64,000 nucleotides of DNA from an uncultured Bacteroidota bacterium. GTDB taxonomy: Bacteria; Bacteroidota; Bacteroidia; Flavobacteriales; Flavobacteriaceae. The stretch covers positions 33,867 to 97,866 of the forward strand of contig CACHNE010000004.1 of the NCBI GenBank assembly GCA_902581145.1, written 5' to 3'. The position numbers and the translations under genes were made by a program. Positions 28,917 through 39,216 of this stretch are shown here, one piece after another. The notes below the pieces were generated by a model that saw only the letters and a list, made by a program, of their open reading frames with translations, ran no database searches and was not told the DNA's origin. How positions within the stretch are numbered: the stretch's first letter is position 1; each line of letters opens with the position of its first letter.

Positions 28917-29660
28917 TTAATTTTGATTTTGATGTTTTAAAATATCTTCTTGAAACATGAAAAATGCTCTCTTTGAAGCTTTTTCCTCAGCTTTTTTCTT
29001 TGATGTATCTCTTGCTTTTGCTATTACTTTATCGTCTATTGATAGTTTAACGGAAAAGTGCTTTATCGAATCGTTACCAGTATCTTCAAAGGTTTCGTAA
29101 TTGTACTGCTTCTTATTTTTTTGGCACCACTCAATAAATAAACTCTTGTAACTGATGATTTTATTTTTAAGTCTCTCTAGATTCACGTGAGGATTAATCA
29201 CGCGATCAAATATAAATTTCTTACAATGAGGGTAGCCGCGGTCAAGAAATATAGCACCAATAAGTGCTTCAAAGAGATTACCATGAATATTATCTCCATA
29301 GTTTTCTTCGGAAATATTTGAATCAACAAACTGTAGCAGATTTAATTCCAAGCCAAGTTCATTTAAATGATTGCGGCTAACAATTTTTGATCTCATTTGA
29401 GTTAGGTAACCTTCTGAACCGGTGGGAATGTTTTTAAATAAATATGAAGAGATGATAGAACTTAAAATAGAATCACCCAAAAACTCTAATCTCTCATAGT
29501 TGACAGCTACTCCATTTAAATCTTTTTTATTTGAAGAGCGATGGGTAAAGGCTCTCTTGTAATACTTGATTGATTTTGGTGTAAATTTTAAGAGATTTTT
29601 AATGGGTCGATAAAATGGGTCCTTTTTTAATTTTATTAATTTATAAAAATTAAAATTCAT
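28917..29660 (-). CDS. rnc: Ribonuclease III
   Basis: 247 residues from the ATG at 29660. The RNase III signature ERLEFLGDSIL, the second metal-site segment NLFEALIGAIFLD and a C-terminal double-stranded RNA-binding domain with KKKAEEKASKRAF are present. It processes rRNA precursors and other double-stranded RNA. A longer frame reaches 29705 inside fabF, but family members begin near this ATG, which follows the fabF stop by one base. Confidence 0.95.
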   Translation of the reverse strand: MNFNFYKLIKLKKDPFYRPIKNLLKFTPKSIKYYKRAFTHRSSNKKDLNGVAVNYERLEFLGDSILSSIISSYLFKNIPTGSEGYLTQMRSKIVSRNHLNELGLELNLLQFVDSNISEENYGDNIHGNLFEALIGAIFLDRGYPHCKKFIFDRVINPHVNLERLKNKIISYKSLFIEWCQKNKKQYNYETFEDTGNDSIKHFSVKLSIDDKVIAKARDTSKKKAEEKASKRAFFMFQEDILKHQNQN

Positions 29661-29661
29661 A

Positions 29662-30912
29662 CTAATCCCATTTTTTAAATAATACACATGCATTATGCCC
29701 ACCAAAACCGAATGTATTACTCATTCCAATTTTCGCATCCCTTTTTTGTGCTTTATTTAAGGTTAAATTTAACTTTGGATTGATATTTTCATCTATATTT
29801 TGATGATTAATGGTAGGAGGTACAATACCATTTTTGAGAGATAAAATAATAGAAATTGCCTCAACTGCTCCAGCAGCACCCAGCAGGTGGCCTGTCATTG
29901 ACTTGGTTGAGTTAATATTAATGTTAGGAGCATGATCGCCAAAAATATAATCAATAGCTTTTAATTCAGCCACATCACCTAAAGGTGTAGAAGTACCATG
30001 AGTATTAATCAAATCAACGTCATTGACACTAACTTTTGAATCATTTAAACAGTTTTTTATTACAGCTTTTACACCATTTCCTTCAGGGTGAGGAGCAGTA
30101 ATATGATGAGCATCTGATGAAAGACCTCCTCCAAGAAATTCTGCATAAATCTTTGCACCTCTTGCCTCAGCATGTTCATATTCTTCAAGAATTAAAGTTC
30201 CAGAACCTTCACCTAATACAAAACCATCACGAGTAGAATCAAAAGGTCTGGATGCAGAATGAGGTGAATCGTTTCTGGTTGAGAGTGCATGCATAGCATT
30301 AAATCCTGCCATTCCAGCAATATTTACACCAGCTTCACTGCCACCAGTTACAATAACATCGCAATAGCCTAATCTTATATAATTCAAAGCATCAACCATA
30401 GCATTTGCACTTGAGGCACAGGCAGAAACAGTTGTATAATTTGGCCCCATAAATCCATAATTCATAGAGATATAACCAGGTGTTATATCGGCAATCATTT
30501 TAGGAATGAAAAATGGGTTGAATCTAGGAGTTCCATCTCCTGAGGCATGGTCTAACATTTGATTTTGAAAAGTTTCAATTCCTCCAATACCTGACCCCCA
30601 TATTACACCTACACGTAATTTGTCAATTTTTTCTAAATCTAAACCAGAATCTTGTATCGCCTCTTCTGTTGAAACCATACCATATTGAGTGAATCTATCC
30701 ATTTTTCTTTGTTGTTTCCTGTCAAGATGAAGGGAAACATCAAAGTCTTTTAATTCACAAGCAAAGTTTGTTTTGAATTTCTCAGTATCGAAATATGTGA
30801 TTGGGGCTGCACCACTTTTACCTTCAATAAGGCCGGTCCAAAAATCATTAAGATTGTTCCCAATTGGGGTGAGAGCTCCAAGACCAGTAACAACTACTCT
30901 CTTTAAAGCCAT
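29662..30912 (-). CDS. fabF: Beta-ketoacyl-ACP synthase II
   Basis: 416 residues. The Cys-His-His triad is visible: cysteine in SACASSANAM, histidine in NTHGTSTPLGD, histidine in KSMTGHLLGAAGAVE. The N-terminus VVVTGLGALTPIG is typical of FabF. It elongates acyl-ACP with malonyl-ACP in fatty acid synthesis. It lies 9 bases after acpP and one base before rnc. Confidence 0.96.
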   Translation of the reverse strand: MALKRVVVTGLGALTPIGNNLNDFWTGLIEGKSGAAPITYFDTEKFKTNFACELKDFDVSLHLDRKQQRKMDRFTQYGMVSTEEAIQDSGLDLEKIDKLRVGVIWGSGIGGIETFQNQMLDHASGDGTPRFNPFFIPKMIADITPGYISMNYGFMGPNYTTVSACASSANAMVDALNYIRLGYCDVIVTGGSEAGVNIAGMAGFNAMHALSTRNDSPHSASRPFDSTRDGFVLGEGSGTLILEEYEHAEARGAKIYAEFLGGGLSSDAHHITAPHPEGNGVKAVIKNCLNDSKVSVNDVDLINTHGTSTPLGDVAELKAIDYIFGDHAPNININSTKSMTGHLLGAAGAVEAISIILSLKNGIVPPTINHQNIDENINPKLNLTLNKAQKRDAKIGMSNTFGFGGHNACVLFKKWD

Positions 30913-30921
30913 AAAAAAATA

Positions 30922-31152
30922 TTATGAATTCTCTATATAAGAAATCGCCTGACCAACAGTTGCGATATTTTCAGCCTGATCATCTGGGATTTGAATATCA
31001 AATTCTTTTTCAAATTCCATAATTAATTCCACAGTATCAAGTGAATCTGCTCCTAGGTCATTAGTGAAACTTGCCTCGTTTACAACTTCACTTTCATCTA
31101 CTCCTAATTTATCTACGATAATAGCTTTTACTTTTGATGCGATATCTGACAT
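30922..31152 (-). CDS. acpP: Acyl carrier protein
   Basis: 76 residues, acidic, with the phosphopantetheine attachment site S37 in [12 protein letters not shown]. It carries growing acyl chains for FabF and other synthases. It is the first gene of the acpP-fabF-rnc-IPExxxVDY-pyk run, with a promoter directly upstream. Confidence 0.97.
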   Translation of the reverse strand: MSDIASKVKAIIVDKLGVDESEVVNEASFTNDLGADSLDTVELIMEFEKEFDIQIPDDQAENIATVGQAISYIENS

Positions 31153-31188
31153 AACTTTGTTTTTTTAATTTATAATTTTGTTAAAGTG

Positions 31189-31221
31189 CAAAAATAAAAA
31201 ACTTTATTTTAATTTAACCAA
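31189..31221 (-). promoter_or_regulatory. Promoter of the acpP-fabF operon
   Basis: On the minus strand, TTG (31221-31219), 22 bases, then TATTTTTG (31196-31189), 36 bases before the acpP start. The -7 box matches exactly; the spacer is two bases longer than usual. Confidence 0.55.
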
Positions 31222-31235
31222 TTCAAAAAAAAATT

Positions 31236-31832
31236 GTGAACATTAATTCTGATAAAAAAGTTAGTATTTTAATTTTTGCTTCTGGTAATGGATCTAACGC
31301 TGAAAATCTTATAAAATACTTTAAAAAAAAGCACATAGAAATTAACTGGATAGTTGCAACAAATAACTCTGAAGCAGGAGTAATTGAAAAGTGTATCAAA
31401 TTAAATGTTCCTTATTTCGTGATAAGTAAGGATGAACTGAATAAAAATAGCCTATTGAAACAAATCAAAATGATTGATCCTTCATTAATTATTTTAGCTG
31501 GCTTTCTTTTAAAAATACCTGAAAAAATTATCGATTATTTTCCGCAAAAAATTGTTAATATCCACCCTTCCTTACTACCCAAATATGGTGGAAAGGGAAT
31601 GTATGGAATGAATGTTCATAAAAAGATTATTGAGAATAAAGAATCAAAAAGTGGAATTTCCATTCACTATGTAAATAAATATTATGATGAAGGGGAGATT
31701 ATCACTCAGAAAACTATTGAAATATCATATCCAACAAACGCATTAAATCTATCAAAAGAAATTCACAAGCTTGAAATGAAACATTTCCCTGTAACGATAG
31801 AAAAACTACTTAACAACTTTAACAATGAGTAA
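31236..31832 (+). CDS. purN: Phosphoribosylglycinamide formyltransferase
   Basis: 198 residues. N-terminal ILIFASGNGSNAENLI, the active-site region VNIHPSLLPKYGGKGMYG with its asparagine-histidine pair, and the later YYDEGEIITQK aspartate. It formylates GAR with 10-formyl-tetrahydrofolate in purine synthesis. The start is GTG; no ATG is available before the conserved nucleotide fold. It overlaps rnhA by 8 bases. Confidence 0.94.
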   Translation: MNINSDKKVSILIFASGNGSNAENLIKYFKKKHIEINWIVATNNSEAGVIEKCIKLNVPYFVISKDELNKNSLLKQIKMIDPSLIILAGFLLKIPEKIIDYFPQKIVNIHPSLLPKYGGKGMYGMNVHKKIIENKESKSGISIHYVNKYYDEGEIITQKTIEISYPTNALNLSKEIHKLEMKHFPVTIEKLLNNFNNE

Positions 31833-32433
31833 ACAAAAATTTTATGTTGTTTGGAAAGGAAATAATCCAGGTGTTTATAAATCGTGGGAAAAATGTCAGA
31901 ATGAAATAAAAAATGTAAACGGTGCGCTATTTAAAAGTTTTGCCAGTTTGGAAGAGGCAAAAAAAGCTTATGATCATGGTTATGAGGAATATAAACAAAG
32001 TTTAGATTATAAAAATATTTCAGATGGTCCTGAGTTAAATTCAATTTCTGTAGACGCTGCGTCGAGTGGTAATCCTGGATTAATGGAGTATCAGGGAGTA
32101 GATACTGATACAAAAGTGATTTTATTTAAAATGGGGCCATTTAATAATGCCACAAATAATATTGGTGAGTTTTTAGCTTTAGTTCATGGAATAGCTATTT
32201 TAGAAAAAAAATCAGATAAAAAAATTATTTATTCTGACTCGATAACTGCAATGAGCTGGGTTAGGAAAAAACATTGTCATACCAAATTGAAAAGAAATGA
32301 AGAAAATGAAGAAGTTTTTGTTTTAGTGGAAAGAGCAATCTCTTGGTTAAAAGAAAATAATTATTCCGTTATAATAAAAAAGTGGGACACAAAAAATTGG
32401 GGAGAAATTCCTGCTGATTTTGGTAGAAAATAA
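31825..32433 (+). CDS. rnhA: Ribonuclease HI with viroplasmin-type N-terminal domain
   Basis: 202 residues. An N-terminal caulimovirus viroplasmin/hybrid-binding domain (about 5-55: FYVVWKGNNPGVYKSWEKC) is fused to an RNase H domain with all four acidic residues: D77, E115, D138 and D198. It degrades the RNA strand of RNA-DNA hybrids. It is embedded in the purN transcript (8-base overlap). Confidence 0.92.
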   Translation: MSKQKFYVVWKGNNPGVYKSWEKCQNEIKNVNGALFKSFASLEEAKKAYDHGYEEYKQSLDYKNISDGPELNSISVDAASSGNPGLMEYQGVDTDTKVILFKMGPFNNATNNIGEFLALVHGIAILEKKSDKKIIYSDSITAMSWVRKKHCHTKLKRNEENEEVFVLVERAISWLKENNYSVIIKKWDTKNWGEIPADFGRK

Positions 32434-32442
32434 AACAATTAT

Positions 32443-33351
32443 ATGAGTAAAATAATAGTAGTAGGGACATTAGCGTTTGATACAATTGAAACTCCATTCG
32501 GAAAAGTTGAGGGAGTTATAGGAGGGTCAGCACCATTTGCAAGTCTTGCCGCAAAAACAAAAAATGTTGATTGCGCTATTGTTTCAATTGTTGGTAATGA
32601 CTTTCCAAAAAGTTATCTAGAGCTTCTTGTTTCGAAAGAAATTGATATTTCAGAAGTTCAAATTGAAAAAAATGGTAAAAGTTTCTTTTGGTCCGGAAAA
32701 TATCACGTTAATATGAACAAGAGGGATACTTTAGAAACTCAAGTAAACGTACTAGCTGATTTTGATCCTAAAATTCCTAAAAATTTTAAAAATCCAGATG
32801 TATTAGTTTTAGGAAATCTTGACCCTAAAGTTCAATTAAGTATTGTATCTCAATTTGATAAAAAACCAAATTTTATTATGCTTGACACAATGAATTTTTG
32901 GATGGATAATACTCTGGATAATCTAATGAAAATTATCTCAAAAGTTGATCTAATATGTATTAATGATGAAGAAGTAATTCAATTATCTGGTTGCTCAAAT
33001 CATGATCTCGGAATAAAAAAAATTCTTACAATGGGTCCGAAATATATTATCATGAAAAAGGGTGAGTTTGGTTCTACACTATATTCTGATGAGTCTGAAT
33101 TTTTCTGTCCATCATTTAAAATTGAGAAAGTTATTGATCCTACTGGTGCTGGTGATTCTTTCGCAGGCGCTTTTGCAGGACACTTAGCTCACTCAAAAAA
33201 TTATTCTTTTAGCTCAATTTCTAATGCGCTAATTTATGCTAATGCAGTTGCATCATTTTGCGTTGAAAAGTTTGGTGTAGAAAACATGTTGAATATTTCA
33301 AAAGTGGAAATTGATGAGCGAATAAATTTTATTGAAAAACATAATAATTAA
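32443..33351 (+). CDS. PfkB-family sugar/nucleoside kinase
   Basis: 302 residues. N-terminal VVGTLAFDTIETPFG, the glycine-rich GGSAPFAS segment and the C-terminal signature DPTGAGDSFAGAFAGH with the catalytic aspartate. The substrate (ribose, adenosine, inosine or a sugar) cannot be told from sequence. Its place between purN/rnhA and a PurF-like enzyme hints at a nucleoside-linked role, but that is inference. Confidence 0.88.
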   Translation: MSKIIVVGTLAFDTIETPFGKVEGVIGGSAPFASLAAKTKNVDCAIVSIVGNDFPKSYLELLVSKEIDISEVQIEKNGKSFFWSGKYHVNMNKRDTLETQVNVLADFDPKIPKNFKNPDVLVLGNLDPKVQLSIVSQFDKKPNFIMLDTMNFWMDNTLDNLMKIISKVDLICINDEEVIQLSGCSNHDLGIKKILTMGPKYIIMKKGEFGSTLYSDESEFFCPSFKIEKVIDPTGAGDSFAGAFAGHLAHSKNYSFSSISNALIYANAVASFCVEKFGVENMLNISKVEIDERINFIEKHNN

Positions 33352-33402
33352 ATGTCTTTATTAAATATTTATTTTGTTTTTTTGTAAGCATACTATTAGG
33401 AA

Positions 33403-35298
33403 ATGAGTGATGCTATAAAACACGAGTGTGGTATCGGCCACATAAGATTACTTAAGCCACTAGAATTTTATAAAAAAAAATATGGTAGTTCATTTTATGG
33501 AATAAATAAAATGTATCTATTAATGGAAAAACAGCATAACAGAGGTCAAGACGGTGCCGGTTTTGCTTCGATAAAACTTGACGTTCAGCCTGGTAAAAGA
33601 TTTATTAGTAGAATTAGATCTACAGAAAAACAACCAATTCAAGATGTTTTTGGTAAAATAAACGAAAGGATTAACTCAGAGCTTAAATCAAATCCATCAA
33701 TAGTTGATAATATTGAAAAATTGAAGTTAAAAGTGCCCTATTTAGCTGAAGTTTTATTAGGTCATGTTAGGTATGGTACATTTGGAGGAAATAGTGTTGA
33801 AAATGTTCATCCTTTTCTTAGACAAAATAATTGGAAACATCGAAATTTAATCTTAGCTGGGAACTTTAACATGACTAATTCAAATGAGCTTTTTAATAGC
33901 TTGATTGAATTAGGGCAACATCCTAAAGAATACACTGACACAGTAATTATCATGGAAAAAATCGGACATTTCCTTGATGATGCTGTAAGAAAAATGTATA
34001 AAGATTTTAAAAAAGAGGGACTAAATAAACAGGAATGTTCATCTCTAATTTCAGAAAAACTTGACATTTTTAAAATCCTAAAAAAAGCTTCTAAAAGATG
34101 GGATGGAGGATACGTAATCGGAGGTATGCTTGGTCATGGTGATTCTTTCGTACTAAGGGACCCTAACGGCATAAGGCCTGCATACTATTATAAAGATGAT
34201 GAGGTTGTTGTTGTTGCATCTGAAAGACCAGCGATTCAGACTGCTTTCAATGTTGGACAAAAGATGATTAAAGAGTTAGATCGTGGAAATGCAATAGTCA
34301 TAAAAAGCAATGGCACCACCAAAATAAAAAGTGTAATTAAAGCAAAAGAAAATAAATCTTGTTCATTCGAGAGAATATACTTTTCTAGGGGAAATGATGC
34401 AGAAATTTATCAAGAAAGAAAAGATCTCGGTAAATTGTTAATGCCCACTGTATTAGAGGAGATAAATTACAATATCGGAAAAACTGTTTTTTCATACATT
34501 CCAAATACTGCAGAAACCTCTTTCTATGGAATGATTGAAAGTGTTGAAGAATACCTCAACTCAAGAAAAAGTGAAGAAATCATTGGTAAAAAAGGCCTTT
34601 CTGAAGATAAGATAAAAGAAATTTTATCTGTTAGACCGAGAATAGAAAAAATAGCTGTAAAAGATGTCAAATTAAGAACATTTATCACTGAAGATGATAG
34701 TCGAGATGATTTAGTTGAGCATGTTTATGATATCACTTATGGAGTGGTAAATAAAAACGATACTTTGGTAATTATCGATGATAGTATTGTAAGGGGAACG
34801 ACCCTAAAAAAGAGTATTTTAAAAATGTTAGACAGATTAGATCCTAAAAAAATAGTAATTGTTTCATCAGCACCTCAAATAAGATACCCAGACTGTTATG
34901 GAATTGATATGGCTAATTTGGAAAGCCTTGTGGCTTTTAACGCAGCCCTTGAACTATTAAAAGACCGCGGCATGAATTCTTTAATAAAGGAAGTTTATGA
35001 AAAATGTAAAATTGAACTTGAGCTAGAGGATAGTAAAATGAAAAATCATGTAAAAGCTATTTATGATTTATTTTCAGCCCAAGAAATTTCTGATAAAATA
35101 ACCGAATTACTAAGCTCACATTTAGAAAAAAGAGATGTTAAAATCATTTTTCAATCTATAGAAAATTTACACAGAGCATGTCCAAATTCAACTGGTGATT
35201 GGTATTTTACAGGAAACTACCCAACACCTGGTGGAAACAGAGTTGTCAACACGGCATTTGTAAACTTTTTTGAAGGAAATAAAAAAAGAGCCTACTAA
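33403..35298 (+). CDS. Enlarged amidophosphoribosyltransferase (PurF-like)
   Basis: 631 residues, clearly longer than classical PurF (about 470-510). A short propeptide-like leader MSDAIKHE precedes the N-terminal nucleophile C9. The glutaminase domain shows [17 protein letters not shown] and AGNFNMTN. The phosphoribosyltransferase signature [12 protein letters not shown] lies at about 456-467, and a unique tail follows residue 520. It probably makes phosphoribosylamine from PRPP and glutamine. The size suggests a second PurF-type enzyme besides a standard one elsewhere. The 3' end overlaps sodA by 4 bases. Confidence 0.88.
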   Translation: MSDAIKHECGIGHIRLLKPLEFYKKKYGSSFYGINKMYLLMEKQHNRGQDGAGFASIKLDVQPGKRFISRIRSTEKQPIQDVFGKINERINSELKSNPSIVDNIEKLKLKVPYLAEVLLGHVRYGTFGGNSVENVHPFLRQNNWKHRNLILAGNFNMTNSNELFNSLIELGQHPKEYTDTVIIMEKIGHFLDDAVRKMYKDFKKEGLNKQECSSLISEKLDIFKILKKASKRWDGGYVIGGMLGHGDSFVLRDPNGIRPAYYYKDDEVVVVASERPAIQTAFNVGQKMIKELDRGNAIVIKSNGTTKIKSVIKAKENKSCSFERIYFSRGNDAEIYQERKDLGKLLMPTVLEEINYNIGKTVFSYIPNTAETSFYGMIESVEEYLNSRKSEEIIGKKGLSEDKIKEILSVRPRIEKIAVKDVKLRTFITEDDSRDDLVEHVYDITYGVVNKNDTLVIIDDSIVRGTTLKKSILKMLDRLDPKKIVIVSSAPQIRYPDCYGIDMANLESLVAFNAALELLKDRGMNSLIKEVYEKCKIELELEDSKMKNHVKAIYDLFSAQEISDKITELLSSHLEKRDVKIIFQSIENLHRACPNSTGDWYFTGNYPTPGGNRVVNTAFVNFFEGNKKRAY

Positions 35299-35897
35299 AA
35301 GGACTGTTCAAATTTTTCTGAAATTACTCCCCAATTTATTACTTCAAAAAAAGCATTGATATAGTCTGGTCTTCTATTTTGATAATTTAAATAGTATGCA
35401 TGTTCCCAAACATCAATTCCTAGTATTGGAGTTCCCCCACATCCGTTTGGCATCAAAGGATTGTCCTGATTTGGGGTAGAACACACTTCAAGTTGCCCAT
35501 TTTTGACGCAAAGCCATGCCCAACCTGAACCAAATCTTGTTGCAGCAGCATTGGAAAAAGCTTCTTTAAAAGCTTCAAAAGATCCAAATGCTTCATCTAT
35601 TGCGGTTTTTAAACCTTCAGACATAACATTTTCTTTATTTGGATTCATTATTTCCCAAAATATTTTGTGATTGTAATAACCACCAGCATTATTTCTTAAC
35701 GCCATATTAGTCATATCAAGGCCAGATAAAATATCATGGATATCATTTGATTCATTTTCTGATCCTTCGATAGCTGCGTTAAGTTTGTTGGTATAACCTT
35801 GATGATGTTTTGAATGGTGAATTTCCATTGTCCTGGCATCAATATGAGGCTCTAAGGCATCATAAGAATATTCTAATTGAGGTAAACTAAAGCTCAT
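35295..35897 (-). CDS. Fe/Mn superoxide dismutase
   Basis: 200 residues. The metal ligands are visible: His in [12 protein letters not shown], His in [11 protein letters not shown], and Asp/His in [13 protein letters not shown]. It disproportionates superoxide. Residues do not settle iron versus manganese. It has its own promoter and is convergent with the PurF-like gene. Confidence 0.96.
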   Translation of the reverse strand: MSFSLPQLEYSYDALEPHIDARTMEIHHSKHHQGYTNKLNAAIEGSENESNDIHDILSGLDMTNMALRNNAGGYYNHKIFWEIMNPNKENVMSEGLKTAIDEAFGSFEAFKEAFSNAAATRFGSGWAWLCVKNGQLEVCSTPNQDNPLMPNGCGGTPILGIDVWEHAYYLNYQNRRPDYINAFFEVINWGVISEKFEQSF

Positions 35898-35917
35898 ATA
35901 TTATTGTATTTATATCC

Positions 35918-35944
35918 CAAATTTACAATAAAAAAATTTATCAA
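35918..35944 (-). promoter_or_regulatory. Promoter of the superoxide dismutase gene
   Basis: On the minus strand, TTG (35944-35942), 16 bases, TAAATTTG (35925-35918), 20 bases before the ATG. The -7 box is exact; the spacer is slightly short. Confidence 0.5.
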
Positions 35945-35976
35945 TAATCAACAACTATCATTAACTTGTATTCTTG

Positions 35977-38900
35977 ATGATTAATACAAACTATTTTAAT
36001 ATTTACAACGCTTCGGCTGGTACTGGGAAGACATTTAGTTTGGTTAGAGACTATCTCATTCTTCTGTACAATTCAAATAATTTTGAGCTATATAAAAATA
36101 TTCTTGCAATAACATTTACGAATAAGGCTGTTAATGAAATGAAAGGAAGAATTGTTAGATATTTAATCAACTATTCAAATTCCATTGATCCCGATGAAGT
36201 AATGATAAAAGAAATTGCAAAAGTTTCAGGTTTAACTAAAAAAGAAATATTTTCTAAGTCATCAATCATATTGAAAAATCTTTTAAAAAACTATGGTTCT
36301 TTTGAAATATCAACAATAGACAAGTTAACTCAAAAAATAGTAAGAAACTTTACTTATGAACTTGGAATTGATGCTAAATATGAAATTGAATTAGACCAAA
36401 ATGAAGTTATTAATAAGGCTGTTGATAATCTGATTTCTAAAATTGAATTAAATGATGAGCGTTCAAAAAATATTATAAACTTTTCATCAGAAAAAACACA
36501 AAATGATAAAAGTTGGGATATTACAAAAGATCTAAAAGATATTGCTGAATTAATCTTCAATGAGAATAACTTTTCTGAGCTAGACTCTCTAAAGGATTCT
36601 GAAGTTAGAGACTTTAAGAAATGGAAAAAAAAATTGAGAGAAAAAATTAAAAAGATTAGCTCAGAAACCAAAATTCTTGCAGCAAAAGTAATTAAGATGA
36701 TTGATGAAAGAGAAATAAGTCATGATAGTTTTTCTTTTAAATCTATTCCAAAGCATTTTATTAAAATTTCTAAAGGAGAGTTAGATAATCTATATAATAA
36801 TCAAATTGAAAACAACTTAATTGATGGAAGTCTTTATCCTAAGAGAATTACTGAAAAAGATAAAATAAACATTGAGAAAATTAGATCAAATCTATTAGAC
36901 ATCTACAAAGTTTGTAAGACAAATATTTATAAAATAAAATTATATGAGAATATTTTAAATAACCTCTCTCCACTTTCAATTTTGAGTGAAATAAAAAAAG
37001 AAATTGAACTTTTAAAAAAAGAAGAGAACTTCATATTAATTTCAGAATTTAATAAGCTGGTTAATGAAGAAATTAAGAATCAACCTGCTCCGTTTATTTA
37101 TGAAAAAATTGGAACAAAGTTTAGTCATTTTTTTATTGATGAATTTCAGGATACATCAAAAATACAATGGGAAAATTTAAAGCCACTAATAGAAAACTCT
37201 TTGTCTTCAGAAAACTCATCTTTGACCTTAGCTGGAGATCCTAAACAATCAATATATAGATGGAGAGGCGGAGATGTTGATGAGTTTATGAATCTTCTGC
37301 TTAATGAATCTCCTTTTTATTGTGAAAAAACTACAATAAATCTTAACACAAATTTTAGAAGTGCTAAAGAGATTATTAGTTTTAACAATTCACTATTTAA
37401 ACATATTTCCAACTTATTAACTAATAATTTTAAATTAACCGAAATTCTAAACTTTCCAGAGCAAAATTCATTTAGAAAAGATAAAGGATATATAACTTTA
37501 AAATTTCATGATAAAAATGATAAGATCAAATCAGATGAATTTTATAATACTCAAGTGTTATCAAATGTCACAGATTTAGTTTCAAGGGGGTATTGTTATA
37601 AAGATATCTGTATTATTGTTAGAAAGAAAAAAGAAGGAATTTTAATAGGAGACTATTTAACAGAAAATAATATCCCAATTATTTCATCTGAAGTTCTGCA
37701 GCTATCCTCAAGCCCTGAGGTTTCTTTAATAATCAATTTGATTAGATATCATGTTGATAGTTCAGAATTCAATAAAATCAATATTTGTAAGTCATTGTGT
37801 GAATTGAGTTTTATAGATCAAATAAAGGAAGATTTCTTGATAGAAATTTTTGATAAAGACTTCTCAGAAATAAAAAAACAAGTTACAATTGACGAATTTA
37901 ATTTCGATTTTAACAGATTGAATAGAACATCTATTTATGAAGCTATAGAATATATAATTGATGAATTTGGGATTATGAATGATGGAAACTCATACGTTCA
38001 ATTTTTTCTTGATTTTGCTCTTGATTATTCAAATAAGTATCAAACTGGTTTAAACGAATTTATTGAAAACTTCGAAGAGAAAAAAGAAAAACTAAATATT
38101 ATTAATCCACAAGGAATAAACGCGGTTGAAATAATTACAATTCATAAATCTAAAGGCTTAGAATTCCCGATTGTTATTTATCCTTATGCAAATATTAATA
38201 TTCATGGAGATTTAAATCCAAAAACATGGATTGACATGAAAAATGATGACAACATTGATTTACAAAAGTCTATCATTAACATTAATAAAGATCTAGAAAA
38301 AATTGATGGAAATTTATATAATAGCTATCGAAATAAATTAGAAATTGACAATATAAATCTTTTATATGTTGTGCTTACCAGAGCAGTAAAAGAACTTCAC
38401 ATTATTTCAGAGAAAAATTTAAATAGTAAAGGAAATGAGAATATTAGCTATTACTCTGGAATATTTATTAGTTATTTAAAAAATATTGGGGTTTGGGAAG
38501 ATTCAAAAACCCTATATGAATTTGGTGATAAAGTTAATGTTAAGTCTGAAAATATCTCATCGAAAAATATCACCCAAAAACGGTTTGAAGTAAATTCTCG
38601 AATTAAACAAAACATTTTAATTAACTCTAAAAACACATATTCATGGATTAATGATTTAAGCGACGCTCAAGATGAAGGAAATATTTTTCATCAGATCATG
38701 GAGGAAATTAATTCAAAAAAGGAGATTAGTATTGTGTTAAACAGATTTTATCAATCAGGCTTAATAAGTATTGGTGATATGAAAAATTATGAAGAAATGA
38801 TTTTTCAGATATTAAGCCATCCAGATCTAAAAAGATACTATGATGGTGATTTAGTTTACTTTAATGAAAGAGACATAATCTCTAAAAAAGGATTTGTTTT

Positions 38901-39093
38901 AGTACCTGACAGATTGGTTTTTTTAAATGATACGGATGTGGTCGTTATTGATTATAAAACCGGTAAAGAAAATGATTCTCATAAAATTCAATTGAATAAA
39001 TATAAATCAATTCTTGAAGAAATGAATTTTAAAGTCGCTGAAAAAATACTCATATATGTTAATGAAAAAATTAAAATATATAAGAGTAAATAA
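35977..39093 (+). CDS. AddA/RecB-like UvrD-family helicase-nuclease
   Basis: 1038 residues. SF1 helicase motifs: Walker A ASAGTGKT (12-19), motif II IDEFQD (about 387), motif III AGDPKQSIYRWRGG (about 419), motif V IHKSKGLEFP (about 721), motif VI VLTRAVKELH (about 800). A C-terminal PD-(D/E)XK nuclease carries VVVIDYKTGKE near 990. This matches AddA or RecB subunits that process double-strand ends for RecA. A TTG directly before the ATG is a possible but weaker start. The partner AddB-like gene follows after ompA. Confidence 0.92.
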   Translation: MINTNYFNIYNASAGTGKTFSLVRDYLILLYNSNNFELYKNILAITFTNKAVNEMKGRIVRYLINYSNSIDPDEVMIKEIAKVSGLTKKEIFSKSSIILKNLLKNYGSFEISTIDKLTQKIVRNFTYELGIDAKYEIELDQNEVINKAVDNLISKIELNDERSKNIINFSSEKTQNDKSWDITKDLKDIAELIFNENNFSELDSLKDSEVRDFKKWKKKLREKIKKISSETKILAAKVIKMIDEREISHDSFSFKSIPKHFIKISKGELDNLYNNQIENNLIDGSLYPKRITEKDKINIEKIRSNLLDIYKVCKTNIYKIKLYENILNNLSPLSILSEIKKEIELLKKEENFILISEFNKLVNEEIKNQPAPFIYEKIGTKFSHFFIDEFQDTSKIQWENLKPLIENSLSSENSSLTLAGDPKQSIYRWRGGDVDEFMNLLLNESPFYCEKTTINLNTNFRSAKEIISFNNSLFKHISNLLTNNFKLTEILNFPEQNSFRKDKGYITLKFHDKNDKIKSDEFYNTQVLSNVTDLVSRGYCYKDICIIVRKKKEGILIGDYLTENNIPIISSEVLQLSSSPEVSLIINLIRYHVDSSEFNKINICKSLCELSFIDQIKEDFLIEIFDKDFSEIKKQVTIDEFNFDFNRLNRTSIYEAIEYIIDEFGIMNDGNSYVQFFLDFALDYSNKYQTGLNEFIENFEEKKEKLNIINPQGINAVEIITIHKSKGLEFPIVIYPYANINIHGDLNPKTWIDMKNDDNIDLQKSIININKDLEKIDGNLYNSYRNKLEIDNINLLYVVLTRAVKELHIISEKNLNSKGNENISYYSGIFISYLKNIGVWEDSKTLYEFGDKVNVKSENISSKNITQKRFEVNSRIKQNILINSKNTYSWINDLSDAQDEGNIFHQIMEEINSKKEISIVLNRFYQSGLISIGDMKNYEEMIFQILSHPDLKRYYDGDLVYFNERDIISKKGFVLVPDRLVFLNDTDVVVIDYKTGKENDSHKIQLNKYKSILEEMNFKVAEKILIYVNEKIKIYKSK

Positions 39094-39145
39094 TTCTCGG
39101 TAATATTGTGGATAAAGCAATGTCTTAAAAATTAAGCTTAATTTT

Positions 39146-39174
39146 CAGTGAAAATGACTACATTTACAGTGAAA
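39146..39174 (+). promoter_or_regulatory. CAGTGAAA direct repeat upstream of the ompA-like gene
   Basis: CAGTGAAA occurs at 39146-39153 and again at 39167-39174, 21 bases apart (two helical turns), ending four bases before the -7 box. It could be a transcription factor site. No -33 TTG is found here, which would fit activator dependence, but this is inference. Confidence 0.35.
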
Positions 39175-39178
39175 TCCG

Positions 39179-39186
39179 TATTTTTG
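39179..39186 (+). promoter_or_regulatory. -7 promoter box of the ompA-like gene
   Basis: TATTTTTG, an exact match to TAnnTTTG, 30 bases before the ATG, flanked by a 4-bp inverted repeat (TCCG/CGGA). Confidence 0.6.
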
Positions 39187-39216
39187 CGGAAAATATTAAA
39201 TAGTAAATAAAAAATT

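Noticed and set aside
29661..29705. 15-residue extension of rnc into fabF
   Set aside because: RNase III homologues start near the ATG at 29660, directly after the fabF stop.
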